From: Macrolepiota albuminosa
Taxonomy: Eukaryota; Basidiomycota; Agaricomycetes; Agaricales; Agaricaceae
Direction of reading: 5' to 3'
Length of the DNA stretch: 64,000 nt
NCBI GenBank assembly: GCA_027475525.1
Contig: JAMWFC010000007.1
Span: forward strand, 463,415-527,414
Shown here: positions 21,686 through 32,277 of the stretch, in pieces
How the letters are laid out: every line of letters begins with the position of its first letter
Position numbering within the stretch: the first letter of the stretch is position 1
Translations under genes and position numbers: made by a program
Notes under the pieces: model-generated
The model's database searches: none
The model's input: the letters and a program-made list of their open reading frames with translations, nothing else
Told to the model about the DNA's origin: nothing

Positions 21686-23198
21686 ACAACCTGTGCCATA
21701 AGCACAGGAATTAGCAGTGTCAGAAGCACTCTTTTGCTGACTAGAAGCAGTGGGAGAGCCAGTCCCTGCCACTGCATCCTTTCTGCAAGATAGTTTGGCA
21801 GCGGTTGTGATTGAGAGTTGCTTGACCAGATCAAGCTGATGAGAGGCAGCACATATCAGCACTAGAGCAGATCAACTGTGCTTCCAAGCACAAAGTGCCA
21901 ACCTTTGAAGAACCAACCTTTGAGGTCAAGAGGGGTAGATATTAGCCTGCTTGACCAGTTGAGCCTCCATAGACAAGAATGCCAATGGCAGCACAGCCTG
22001 CTCAGCCCATTGCTTCATCATCCATGATTACTCACTATGGCCCCTCAGGCCCCATCAAAGTCACTGGCCACAGTCAGTGAGTCTTTGGCTGAGCTGTCTC
22101 TGGGCCAGCAGAAAACTGCACTATCTCAGGCTCCACCTATAGGGTCCAAACCTGTTACTGTGGTGCCAAGAGTGCTTATTCAGAATATTCCTTGTGCTAC
22201 ACCTGGAAAAAAACCTCTGGTGTGAAATGTGCCTGCATCTTCAGTGGCTCAGCCACCATCTACTTTATCTGCCCTGGACATGCCAGGGCCATCTCATCAG
22301 CATCATGGCCATAAACTGCTGCTTCATGCTTCTAAGCTGGAGGTGATAGCCTTTGCTGCTGGCATCTCCAAACAAGCTAGAGAAGCTCAGATGCTATTTA
22401 TGTTGCCTGTTTTGATGCCAGCACCACTGGCAAAGTATCCTGTGGTCATCCTGACCTCAGACCTGCACATGCCAGCACAATATGATAGTCTGGTGGTAAC
22501 CAAGAAAAATAAGCCTGTGCCTGGAAAAGGCAAAGCAAAAGTTGTCTCCCTCTCCAATGAGAGCAGCTATAAAGAGTTGAGCTCAGAACAGGAGAAGAAT
22601 GAGGAAGGGGAAATAGCTGCTGACCGTTTTCAATGTATTGAGCACAATAAGTGCATTGCAAAGAAGAAGGTGAATTGCACCAAAGAGCTATAGGCCCTTT
22701 GATATAGGGCTGAGGATGATTTTTCAGAGAGAATCCCTGATGGTTTAGGGGTGAAAATATGGGGCCTGCTTGATGTAAAGCAGATAAATTTGTGCTTTAG
22801 AAGAGCACCCAGCTATTGCATCTATTATTTGTATCTCATGAACCATGGTGCTGATGGGAGCAGATACTAACAGAGTGGTGTCATATGAATTTGCCTCTGG
22901 ACAGCATGCCCACATTCCTGGCACAATTGTATACAAGCACACTCTACACAGTCTCTCCCACACTTCTTTAGAGCTGAACATGCTCTATAAATATTATATA
23001 AATGTACACATCTCTTGTCTCAACAGAATTGTCATGTATATACTGATTACTGAGCTTCAGATGTTTGCATGTTAAACAAATGAAGCTCTGCATGATAGAA
23101 CAATGCGGCTCCTTATGACAGAGCTACAATACCAAGATCTCATAAATCTGATGCAAAGTCCTGCTGACCTTGCCCTTGTAGAGCAATGACACATTCCA
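21686..23198 (+). pseudogene. Old ORF3 copy, segment 4
   Basis: Aligns with the young ORF3 from about 32660 to 34190. Recognisable parts include LPPLNASKLEV-like, EVQMLFMLPV-like (here AQMLFMLPV), the acidic Ser/Glu stretch, and YKHTLHSLSHTSLELNMLYK. Many CpG sites are TG or CA and several stops interrupt it. It is cut at 23198 by the young element of the same family and resumes at 35908. Confidence 0.8.
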
Positions 23199-23372
23199 TG
23201 TAACAGAGTCATCCGTGTTACAAGCGTCAACGACGCTATAATCGTTTAATAGAGTATTACATAAGACAACATCTTGTTTTCACTCTAAGTACTAGTCAAA
23301 TCCAATACTGCGGTCTGATTTAGCACTTGTGTGATACACACAAGATAGTTCTAACTCGTAACTCAGGTTACA
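23199..23372 (+). repeat. 5' LTR of the ORF3 element
   Basis: TGTAACAGAG...CAGGTTACA, 174 bp. Differences from the 3' LTR: CA for CG at two sites, and CA against TG at a third site where the ancestor was probably CG. No clear primer-binding site follows. Confidence 0.88.
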
Positions 23373-23510
23373 TTTTTTTAAATCTTCTGCTATCGGCTTT
23401 AAACTCTAGGCTTGTTACCGACTAGGCAACTATCATCAAAACCTCTCAATTTTCTATTGGCATCACATTGAAAACGTGCTTTCATGACTGGCTCTCTTGA
23501 TCCGGATCCT

Positions 23511-23664
23511 TCGTTCCCAGCTGCAGACACAGGTGACTTACCTGTGCTTCAAGCTGTGAAGACGCAATCTGCGTCAGCATACCAACCTCGTTCCCAGCTG
23601 CAGACACAGGTGACTTACCTGTGCTTCAAGCTGTGAAGACGCAATCTGCGTCAGCATACCAACC
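23511..23664. repeat. Exact 77-bp tandem duplication 9
   Basis: Units 23511-23587 and 23588-23664, at the start of the ORF3 element gag. Confidence 0.97.
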
Positions 23665-26347
23665 TCCACCAAAGCGGGACAAAAAGATTCCTCGCAATGT
23701 CAGCGTGAGCTTTGGAATGCCTGGTGGGCTATCCGTATCATGGATGATGTCCATTGTACGACCTGGTGGTAAACCAGGAGAGAGATCCGCGGTCTCAGGA
23801 GTGTCGCTGCCAGCGAGCCAAATGCCTTCATTGATGTATCCGGTATTGCCCAAGAGCTCGTCAGCTCATTCTGAGGGTCAACCGGATATTACCCAGTACT
23901 CGGAAATGGTACAAGGCAGCGTGTTTGTGCATAGTACCCCTTTCCGGACTGCACCTACTAAACAGCTTTTGGAATATGTGGCCAATGCGGCTACTGAACC
24001 GGGACCGTCGTCACTGATGACACAAGGACAGGCGCAAGGACCAGCAATAGTGGTCAGTAGGGAGGACGACAATGTCATAAGGTTGGAAAAGGCGTCAACA
24101 GCACCTGGAATTCCAGAGTTGCACAGACGGGCCAGCAAACAGCCGCAAGTGAGGCATGACGGCCTCAGGAGAGTTATGGACTTAGAGTCCAAGCTGGAAT
24201 CCTCAGATGATGAGGAAAGCAAAAGGTCGCATTTGACCTTGTCTATCCAGTTACAGCTGGTGTTGGACCGATATCCGTTGGTCGCAAAGGAATCGACGCG
24301 AAAGCGTCTGCAGCTTTATGTAGTAAAGCACTTACAGTTGCTGGCTGCTAGGAGCCACGATGTACCCCGTGCAGATTCGAATGAATATATCAAATTGTTT
24401 GTGCGCATCTTCGAACTCGAAGTAGTGGAATACCTTAAGCGCAAAGCGGCACAAGGGTCAGCAGTCTCAATGGCTACTCCAGCTGACTCAGTAGAATGTG
24501 AGATGAGTGTGCGCCGACGAGCACCATTAATCGTGGACGCGATGGAATTGCTCAATGCACCTCGTCAGGCTAATGAGTCTCAGCAAGACTACGTTCAGCA
24601 TCAGAATGCCGCAAACCGTCAACACATTGTTAGCAGAGTGCCTCAGCAGGCATTGTCTGAGGTGGAGACTGTGACAATGACTCCAGCAGAGCCAGAGGCA
24701 CTACTTGCAGTGCAGGAGGTTAAGACACCTTGTAAGCAAGTTACAATCAAGGAAGAGGTGGACGAAGTCCACATTCTTGACAAGCAAACGTGACCACGAC
24801 GCATAGTGCGACACGTCCACCTAGTGGACAACTGGAATGAACGCGTCAATTACCAGAGGATACGCAACCAGGACTTGCGCGATCATGGTGAGTTGTTAAT
24901 TGATGACCAGGGGGTAGCCTTTGAAGGGCATGAGGGTGTAACGCCTGTTGATGATATGCAGCAACAATTCGCGGCTCGGATGGCTGAACCGGACAGAGGT
25001 TCGGGTGGTAGTGATGATAGTAGTGGTCACTATGAATGGAGGGAGCCAAGTCATCGCAATAACAACGGTGGAGGTTGTGATCGCAAAAATAACAATCAAG
25101 ACAATAATAATCATTGTGATAGTGGCAGGCAGGCTGGTGGAGTACCAGCAGAGCCATAAGTAGGGCAACAGCCCACCCCACGGCCAGAACGAACGGCCAA
25201 TGAACACCTGTTTCGCAGTCCCCAGGCATTTTTGATGCCCGCACCTCATGAATTGCGTGAAACTATGCCAGGAATGAATGAAGCGGTCAGGATCCATATG
25301 GATCATATGCATGACCGTCTCACTTGTCTGGTGGATGACTCCCTTGGAGTCAGATTTAAGTTCCCTGCTGGGGTAAGTCCCCGTAAATCCAATGGTAAGC
25401 ACATACGTGCGTACGCTGGAGGACATAGGTTCTCTCAACTGGAGGACTGGGCCATGGACGTGTGCTACCACCTCGCAGCCTGCTGCTATGGTGGAGACGA
25501 CATGGACCAGGAGAGGATATTTGTGCTACACGAATTTATGGAGGGAGAGGCTCGGAATTGGTTCCGTTGCCATGTTCTCCACATTAATCGCGACAAGCCG
25601 CATTGGACATTTAAAGAAGTCCTGATAGGACTGTACAATTGTTTTGTCAATGCTGCTACGATGCAGGAAGCCCGTGATGCCTTTAGAAAGGCAGTGTATG
25701 ATGCTAAGACTGGCATCCAGACCTTTTATGATGACCTGGTGGGTTATGCACAGAATATGGCCGTCTATCCAGACAAATACACTATTCGCGAGACATTCCT
25801 GGATGGAATACCCGCAGACATGAGGAGAGCGTTGATACGCGACAACAATTTGTCTCTGAAGGTCAATACTGTGACCGAATTTTTGGCGTATGCCATCCGA
25901 TATGAGCAGTCGACACGGACGGCGAACCATTATGAGCAGCAGAGTTCCCGCTGAGGAACTGTGAACCATCAGGCAGTGAAGGTGGGAACCTTCCTGGCCA
26001 AATGGACGGAGATGGAGAACAATCGCAATCTGCGATTTGTTGTTTGTAAGACAATCCCTGGAGGCCAACGGCCTTGATCGAAGCCTGCTGGACAATTGCC
26101 AGCAAAGGATAGTCAACCCTTTTCGGGTCAGAATCAAGTAGCACCAAGAGGAGTGGTGGCGCCTGCAGCGCGTATGGCAGGCAAAACCACTGGGGTTCCA
26201 AGAGCAGCCCAGAGAAGGCCTGCAGGGGATCCCTCAGCGTGCTACAATTGTGGCAGGAGCGGACATTTCGCTAAGGAGTGTCCTGCCCCTCCTAAGACAC
26301 ATCCAAGCGGCCCATACGGCTGCAGCACTGAGCAATGTTGTCAGTGA
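23621..26347 (+). pseudogene. gag: Gag of the ORF3 element, interrupted by stops
   Basis: One frame throughout, with stops at 24791 (TGA), 25157 (TAA), 25952 (TGA) and 26075 (TGA). The N-terminal ~390 codons are Ser/Gln-rich with a helical part. An Asn/Asp-rich linker near 25040-25120 reads NNNGGGCDRKNNNQDNNN. The capsid-like domain is in 25380-25900 (WAMDVCYHLAACCYGGDDMD, WTFKEVLIGLYNCFVN). The zinc knuckle CYNCGRSGHFAKEC lies near 26240-26280. After it the frame shifts by one and returns about 150 bases later. A start upstream of 23621 cannot be judged because a 77-bp duplication begins at 23511. Confidence 0.75.
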
Positions 26348-26467
26348 TGACGAGGACAATGAGATCGTCGACAAAACGGAGGAGGAGCTGCAAGTAGAGG
26401 CTGACGGGTTGGAAGTGGATGACGCTGAGAGCGTCCAGATTGATGGTGACAATACGTCGCAGTAGAC

Positions 26468-27058
26468 GTGTATGACAGCGACTATTATGCTCATGAGGAC
26501 AAGGAAGAACACCTGTTTGCACTGACTGAGTGCTGTGGAGATCAGCGTGTCCGAATGAGATGCGTAACCCTGCAGAAGGCAACTAATAAGTTGCACAGGC
26601 CACGCTATACTCCCGAGGAGAAGGAGTGCCTGGTCATGTATGTTGATGTCAATGGATATCCGGCATGGATGTTGTGGGACTCCGGGAGTATCACTATGGG
26701 CATTACACCCCAGTTTGCTCACGTCAACGCGATTTGTGTTCATGAGCTGGAGGAGCCGCTGATGCTCCAGCTGGGGACTATAGGGAGTCGCGCCATGGTG
26801 CAGTTTGGCGTGGAAGTGAGAATAAAGACGTCAGGGACGTCGATGAGAGAATATGTGGATATAGCGAATTTTGATCGCTACGATATGATCATCGGTATGC
26901 CGTTCATGCGTAAGAACAAGGTGTCGCTGGATTTTGTGAATGACATGGTCGTTGTGAATGGTACACCTTTGAAGGTGGAGAAAGTTGTGTTAAACGACAC
27001 AGATGGTCGGTTGATGCACTATCGCGCAACTGAAAAGCGGCGTGATGAACGCAACTGA
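26468..27058 (+). pseudogene. Protease region of the ORF3 element
   Basis: The retropepsin-like core LWDSGSITMGITP (about 26670-26710) and the later block DMIIGMPFMRKNKV identify an aspartic protease. The Asp-Ser-Gly triad is present. TGA at 27056-27058 stands where an Arg codon is likely. The upstream acidic linker (EEELQVEADGLEVDDAES) lies in another frame. Confidence 0.7.
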
Positions 27059-27091
27059 CTAGATGGTCGCAGGAGAGCGACTGTACAGGAG

Positions 27092-28558
27092 GTGGAGGAC
27101 AAACAGGTCCCACTGAAAAGCCTGCCGGCAGACTCGCCGGCTATACTGATGTCTGAGGAAGAGTTTCAAGGAACTCTGAAGAAGAGGAAGCACCCGGATG
27201 TGATTGGGTGTACCAATGGAAAGCCTAAACAGGCTGTACAGTGCAAGAATGAGCATGGTAGACGTGTGGTGGAGTCGCTGGAATGCCAGCCGACTAGCTC
27301 TCAAGTGAAGGTTGAGGATCTCGTCAAGGACGAGGTGAATAGTACAATGGGAACTGTGGGTAGCACTAGGTCACTAATGGATCGACTAGTGCCTCGGCCA
27401 GGAGTGCAATGGGCGTATGACCCACGTATGCCACGGGAGTGGAATGAATTGGTGGCGTCAATGGTGACGCAGACTATGGGAAGGGTGCAGGCGACCCAGA
27501 CGGGGAAAGTATACTGTCACGCACGAGAGGACAAGATCTCCGAAACAATGGATATTGTATGCGATGGACTCTCATTGAAAGCGAGAAGTGTGCAGTCATC
27601 GTCAAGGACGATGAGAGTGGTAGATAGACAACCTGTTGTAAGGTTGAACCCAGGAGATCTCACAGAAGAGCACGTACGTGCCTTACAGGAGCAATTTGAA
27701 CCAAAGGTTCAACCGCGTATAGCACGCGTAGCAAAAGGGAAAGGTAAGGCTGTGAGCCTTACAGAGGAGGATATTCCTCGATTGCACCAGCAATGGCAAC
27801 ATGAGTTTGCTGATATTGTCAATGGAACGAAGGAAGAGCTTCCTCCATGGCGGGAGGTTAACCATGAGATTAACCTCATTGACAATACTAAGCAGTACAA
27901 GTATCATCTGCCTCGCTGTCCGCGAGCACTACAGGATCAACTTTGTGAAAAGACAAATAGATACATAAACGCAAAGTGGTGGGAACCACGACCAGCGGTG
28001 CAAGCTGCACCATTATTGTGTATTCCCAAGAAGGATGGGACATTAAGGACTGCATTGGATGTGCGACAGCGCAATGATAATACAGTCAAGGATGTGACAC
28101 CTCTTCCAGATCAGGAAGTAATACAAGAAGATGTCGCGACAGCAAAGTATAGGTCGAAAATCGACCTCACAGATGCATACCAACAGGTTTGCATACGTGA
28201 AGAGGATATACCAAAGACGCTGTTCTTGTCCCTGATGGGGACGTTTGTGAGTAACATCATGCAGATAGGTGATTGTAATGCACCGGCAACATTTCAGAGG
28301 TTAATGACCTCAATCTTCTGAGATGTAATCGAGAAGTTTATGCACGTCTATTTAGACAATATATTCATATTTTCTGACACCATGGAGGAGCATGAGCAGC
28401 ACCTACAAGTTGTATTTGAACGGCTACAGAAGGCCAGCCTCTATCTCAAATGGAAGAAGTGCGAGTTGTACGCAACAAGTATAGATTGTCTCGGTCACGT
28501 CATTGACAAGAAGGGCATTCACCTGGATACGGATAAGCTCGATCAAATCCAAGAGTGG
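27092..28558 (+). pseudogene. Reverse transcriptase of the ORF3 element, catalytic Asp changed
   Basis: The frame reads through a linker and then RT motifs: PLLCIPKKDGTLRTALDVRQ, KIDLTDAYQQVCI, NAPATFQRLMTS, then a TGA at 28319 and HVYLDNIFIFS. The second Asp of the usual Y-x-D-D is Asn (codon AAT at 28358-28360), so this RT should be dead. The frame stops at 28559 where a solo LTR is inserted. Confidence 0.8.
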
Positions 28559-29562
28559 TGATACGATGCTGTACCAGCAGTCAGGGACACAACATGCACC
28601 AGAAGTCAAAATAAACATTTAATCATAAGGCTGAAAACTGTAAGCCTCCTGGTAGCAGTCTCAACAAATTATATCTCCAAAAACACCCCAATAAATACAC
28701 AGACAGTACAGAACAAAGGGCAGGGACCAGCTCAAGCTATCCACTCAACAATAGTCCAACCACTGTAATGGGGAGGGGAAGCATGGGAGCTGGCAGAAGT
28801 GACAAAATGGGATCAATTTGTGATGATCTAGATCAAGATCAGATCTGACAATGCCTGATTTGACATGACTGAAAGGGGAAAGGAAAAGAAGCATGGAGGG
28901 ATGTCAAAAGAAGCATGGAATGCAGGGAAGTGCTAAAAGGGGAAAGAAGGATCTATGAATGGGATTGTGCTAAATGGAGCTGAAGCAAATGGGAAAGTGG
29001 CAATCAGAGACATCCGGAGGAATGGTGGAACTGGTGGCACCGAAACATGCCTCCCAAAAGGGAAATTGGACTATCAAATATGTTCTGGAGGCTGGGGAGT
29101 TGACAACAAAGAGTCATGTGTAGATAGTGGTCTGTGCACCAGAAAAACAGTATAAATAGCCCAAGTTTAGTAGAGAATAGACAGGCAATTGATAGGCAAA
29201 GGCTTGGTGGTTCCCAGGGAGTGAATCACTTAGGCTAGAGTTTATTAAACACCTCTCATTGGAAGGCATTTGATAGGCAAAGGCTCAGTGGTTCCCAGGG
29301 AGTGAATCACCTAGGCTAGAGTTTATTGAACCTCTTCTTGGAAGTCTATTGGAAAACAAAGGCTCGGTAGTTCCCAGGGAGTGAACTGCTTAGGCTGGAG
29401 TTGACTGAGAACCTTCTACTGCCCATCAGGATATTTGATATTCTGTGAAGCACCCAATACATCAAGTTTTTATCATCAAGCACCAGTGTGGATTAGAGGT
29501 CACTTTCTAAGACTTCAAGAAAGCCCCAGAACTATCAGTACTACTTGCAACCAAGTACTACA
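28559..29562 (+). mobile_element. Solo LTR, family LTR-B, inside the ORF3 element
   Basis: TGATACGATG...AGTACTACA, 1004 bp, flanked by the 4-bp duplication GTGG (28555-28558 and 29563-29566). Related to the two 945-bp LTRs at 12592 and 19290 but longer, because it has three rather than two copies of the ~80-bp internal unit (about 29190-29410). Confidence 0.88.
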
Positions 29563-30538
29563 GTGGCGTACTCCATGCACATATAATGATATCCAACGAT
29601 TTGTCGGACTTGTGAACTATATTGGCAACTTCTTGCCAGACATCACTGCATATACAGGGCCACTTATGGCCATGACCCAGAATAGGTCCCCTTTTCACTG
29701 GAGACCGCTGCATCAGCAGTGTTTTGAGATGATTAAGCACATATGCGCAAAGACGCCAGTCATCCGGCCAATTGATCCACGCATCAACAAGCCCATCTGG
29801 CTCATATGTGATGCGTCGAAGACTGGGGTTGGGGCCATGTTTGGCCAAGGTAAAACGTGGCAGACGTGCTGACCAGCAGGATTTATGTCCCGTAAATTCA
29901 CTGCTGCTCAGCAGAATTATGCTGTACATGAGTTAGAAACACTCGCTATCCTGGAGGCCCTCCTAAAATGGGAGGATAAACTGATGGGATATAAGATCCA
30001 CGTCATTACGGATCACAAAGCACTAGAGTTCTTCAAGACTCAGGTGCACCTATCTCCATGACAACGTTGCTGGATTGACTACATGTCGCGGTATCAGTTC
30101 AACATCACCTATGTAAAAGGTGAATTGAACAAAGTTGCGGATTGCCTGTCTCGATATTTCAAGAGTGATACTCAAGATGACGTCCATGACATGCATGACT
30201 ATGTCCAGGCGGACAGACGTATTGACCCAGAGGGCGAAGATTTGCCTTTGCATTGGTTCCACGAAATCAGGGAACATAGGGTCGAGCTACGGGCCATGCA
30301 AGCGCAAGAAACATGTCGCAGTAAGCGACTGCACAAACAGCGAGAGACTCGCGATATTGAGGCCCAGGTGCTAGTGGATCATGAGGCCCCTCAGCCAAGT
30401 GAAGAGACGAGGCAAGAGGTGCCTACGAGAGGTACTGATATGACACTCCAGCAAGCGCTGGAGTCACAGGACCATATACCTGCACCGGCCGACTTAGGCA
30501 ATGTGCAATTCCGCACATGTATCTAGCAAGAATACAAG
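29563..30538 (+). pseudogene. RT thumb/connection and RNase H of the ORF3 element
   Basis: Continues the pol frame after the solo LTR: YNDIQRFVGLVNYIGNFLPD, RNase H start ICDASKTGVGAMFGQG, then FTAAQQNYAVHELETLAILE, ITDHKALEFFKTQ and YVKGELNKVADCLSRY. Stops at 29870 (TGA), 30059 (TGA) and 30524 (TAG). The RNase H residues D, E and D are visible. A charged linker with EAPQPSEETRQ follows. Confidence 0.8.
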
Positions 30539-30692
30539 GATGATAATCTCTTCTTAGAGATTCTGAACAATATCCAAGCGCATCCACGCTTCAAGGTGGA
30601 GCAGCAGCTCGTCTAGATGATAATCTCTTCTTAGAGATTCTGAACAATATCCAAGCGCATCCACGCTTCAAGGTGGAGCAGCAGCTCGTCTA
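30539..30692. repeat. Exact 77-bp tandem duplication 10
   Basis: Units 30539-30615 and 30616-30692; removing one joins RNase H linker and integrase. Confidence 0.97.
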
Positions 30693-32054
30693 CCTTACCA
30701 GCCCCACGGGGTCCAAAGTCATCTGTATTCCCCGGGAAAGGTCGCTGATTACAACTATCCTGGACCAGGCCCATAGAGTAGTGGGCCACTTCGGAACTCA
30801 GAAAACGCTGGACTATGTGCGACACTGGTACTGGTGGCCACAAATGGCCAAAGAGACGAGCCAATTTTGCTCGACATGCAAGCTATGTCAACAGTCGAAA
30901 GTATCGACTTTGAAGCCACCGGGAAAGCTTCATTCGCTACTCATACCGGTCAAACTCTGGGATTCGATTGGGATGGACTTTATAGGTCCGTTCCCTGAGT
31001 CGAAGGGTTTTAACTACCTTTGAGTAGTGATCTGCAGAATGACCAGTATGGTCCATCTCATTCTGGTGAGAACCACCATGACAGTGTTGGACTTGTCATG
31101 GATCTATCTCAAGGAGATAGTGCGCCTCCATGGATTGCCAAGCTCGATCGTAAGCGATCGAGATGCTAAGTTCACTTCCAAATGGTGGAAGGAGTTGCAC
31201 AAACTGCTGGGAGCAAAGTTGCTCATGTCAACGTCATTTCATCCACAAACGGATGGTCAAACTGAACGCGCAAATAAAAATATCGTGCAAATCCTGTGAG
31301 CATTTGTACGTCCTGATCAGAAGGACTGGGTGGATAGATGTCCACTCATGGAATTCACGATAAACGCGAGTATATCGGAAACCACAGGGTACTCACTCTT
31401 TGAACTCAACAATGGCTACATGCCATCCATGATTCGTGAACTCCGTACGGACAAAGCTATTCATGTGGGAGTAAAGCAGTTTGCGCGCAATGCGCTAGGG
31501 AACTTGGCAGATGCCCATGATGCAATTATAGAACTGCGTGTATGGCAGACCAAACATGCGAATAATTGCAGACGTGATGAACCAGACATCAAGAAAGGGA
31601 ACCTAGTGTACCTCTCTACAAAGAACTCGAACCTGCCAAAAGGCAGAGCGAGTAAGTTGTGTCCGAAGTGGATTGGACCATATAAGGTCCTTGAGGCAGA
31701 GCTGAGCACATCTAACTACGTGCTGGAACTACCCCACGCGCTGCAAGCGTACAGGATAGTTCTCAAGTTTCATGTGTCACTATTGCAACCATATATGGCC
31801 AGTAGTGATGCGCTCTTCCCTAATTGCGTGACTCCGGAGCCGTATGACTTTGGAACTGGCAATGACCAGGAGTGGTTTGTAGATGACCTCATAGGTCATT
31901 GGTAGACAAAAGGAAACCTCAAATTCGAGGTAAGGTGGAGCTTAGGTGATACTACCTGGGAACTGCTAGTGAACTGCAAAGAACTTGCAGCGATGGACAG
32001 ATACCTGGAGTTGCAGGGTGTGAAACACCCTCAACAGCTAGCAAAACACGCATA
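30693..32054 (+). pseudogene. Integrase and chromodomain-like C-terminus of the ORF3 element
   Basis: Zinc-binding part: HRVVGHFGTQKTLDYVRHWY ... CSTCKLCQQ. Catalytic core: D in GMDFIGPFPES, D in SDRDAKFTSKWW, E in TDGQTERANKNI. A GPY-like segment KWIGPYKVLEAELS follows, then VDDLIGHW...KFEVRWSLGDTTWELLVNC, which looks like a chromodomain. Stops at 31021 (TGA), 31297 (TGA) and 31903 (TAG) interrupt it. The final TAA is at about 32052. The preceding 77-bp duplication (30539) shifts the frame by two. Confidence 0.82.
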
Positions 32055-32277
32055 ACGCGTGTGTGGTGTTGGAATGTGGACGAAGTCCACTTTGATAGCC
32101 GGTGACTAACTGGGTGGCTACTAATTGTGGCTGCTGATTGTGACTGTTTATGCAACTATGATCGCCGGTGAGAGGCCAGGTGGCATGTATTTGTAGTTGT
32201 TTACACCACTAGCAGAGTTGGGAGATTGTTTTTTTTCTTTCTTTTATCAGTCCCAATACACGTAGTCTACATGTCTA

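Noticed and set aside
26250..26465. Programmed +1 frameshift between gag and protease in the ORF3 element
   Set aside because: The frame leaves and returns within ~200 bases in a copy full of other mutations; two small indels are a simpler explanation.
29435..29872. ORF starting in the solo LTR and running into RNase H
   Set aside because: It is an accidental fusion created by the LTR-B insertion.
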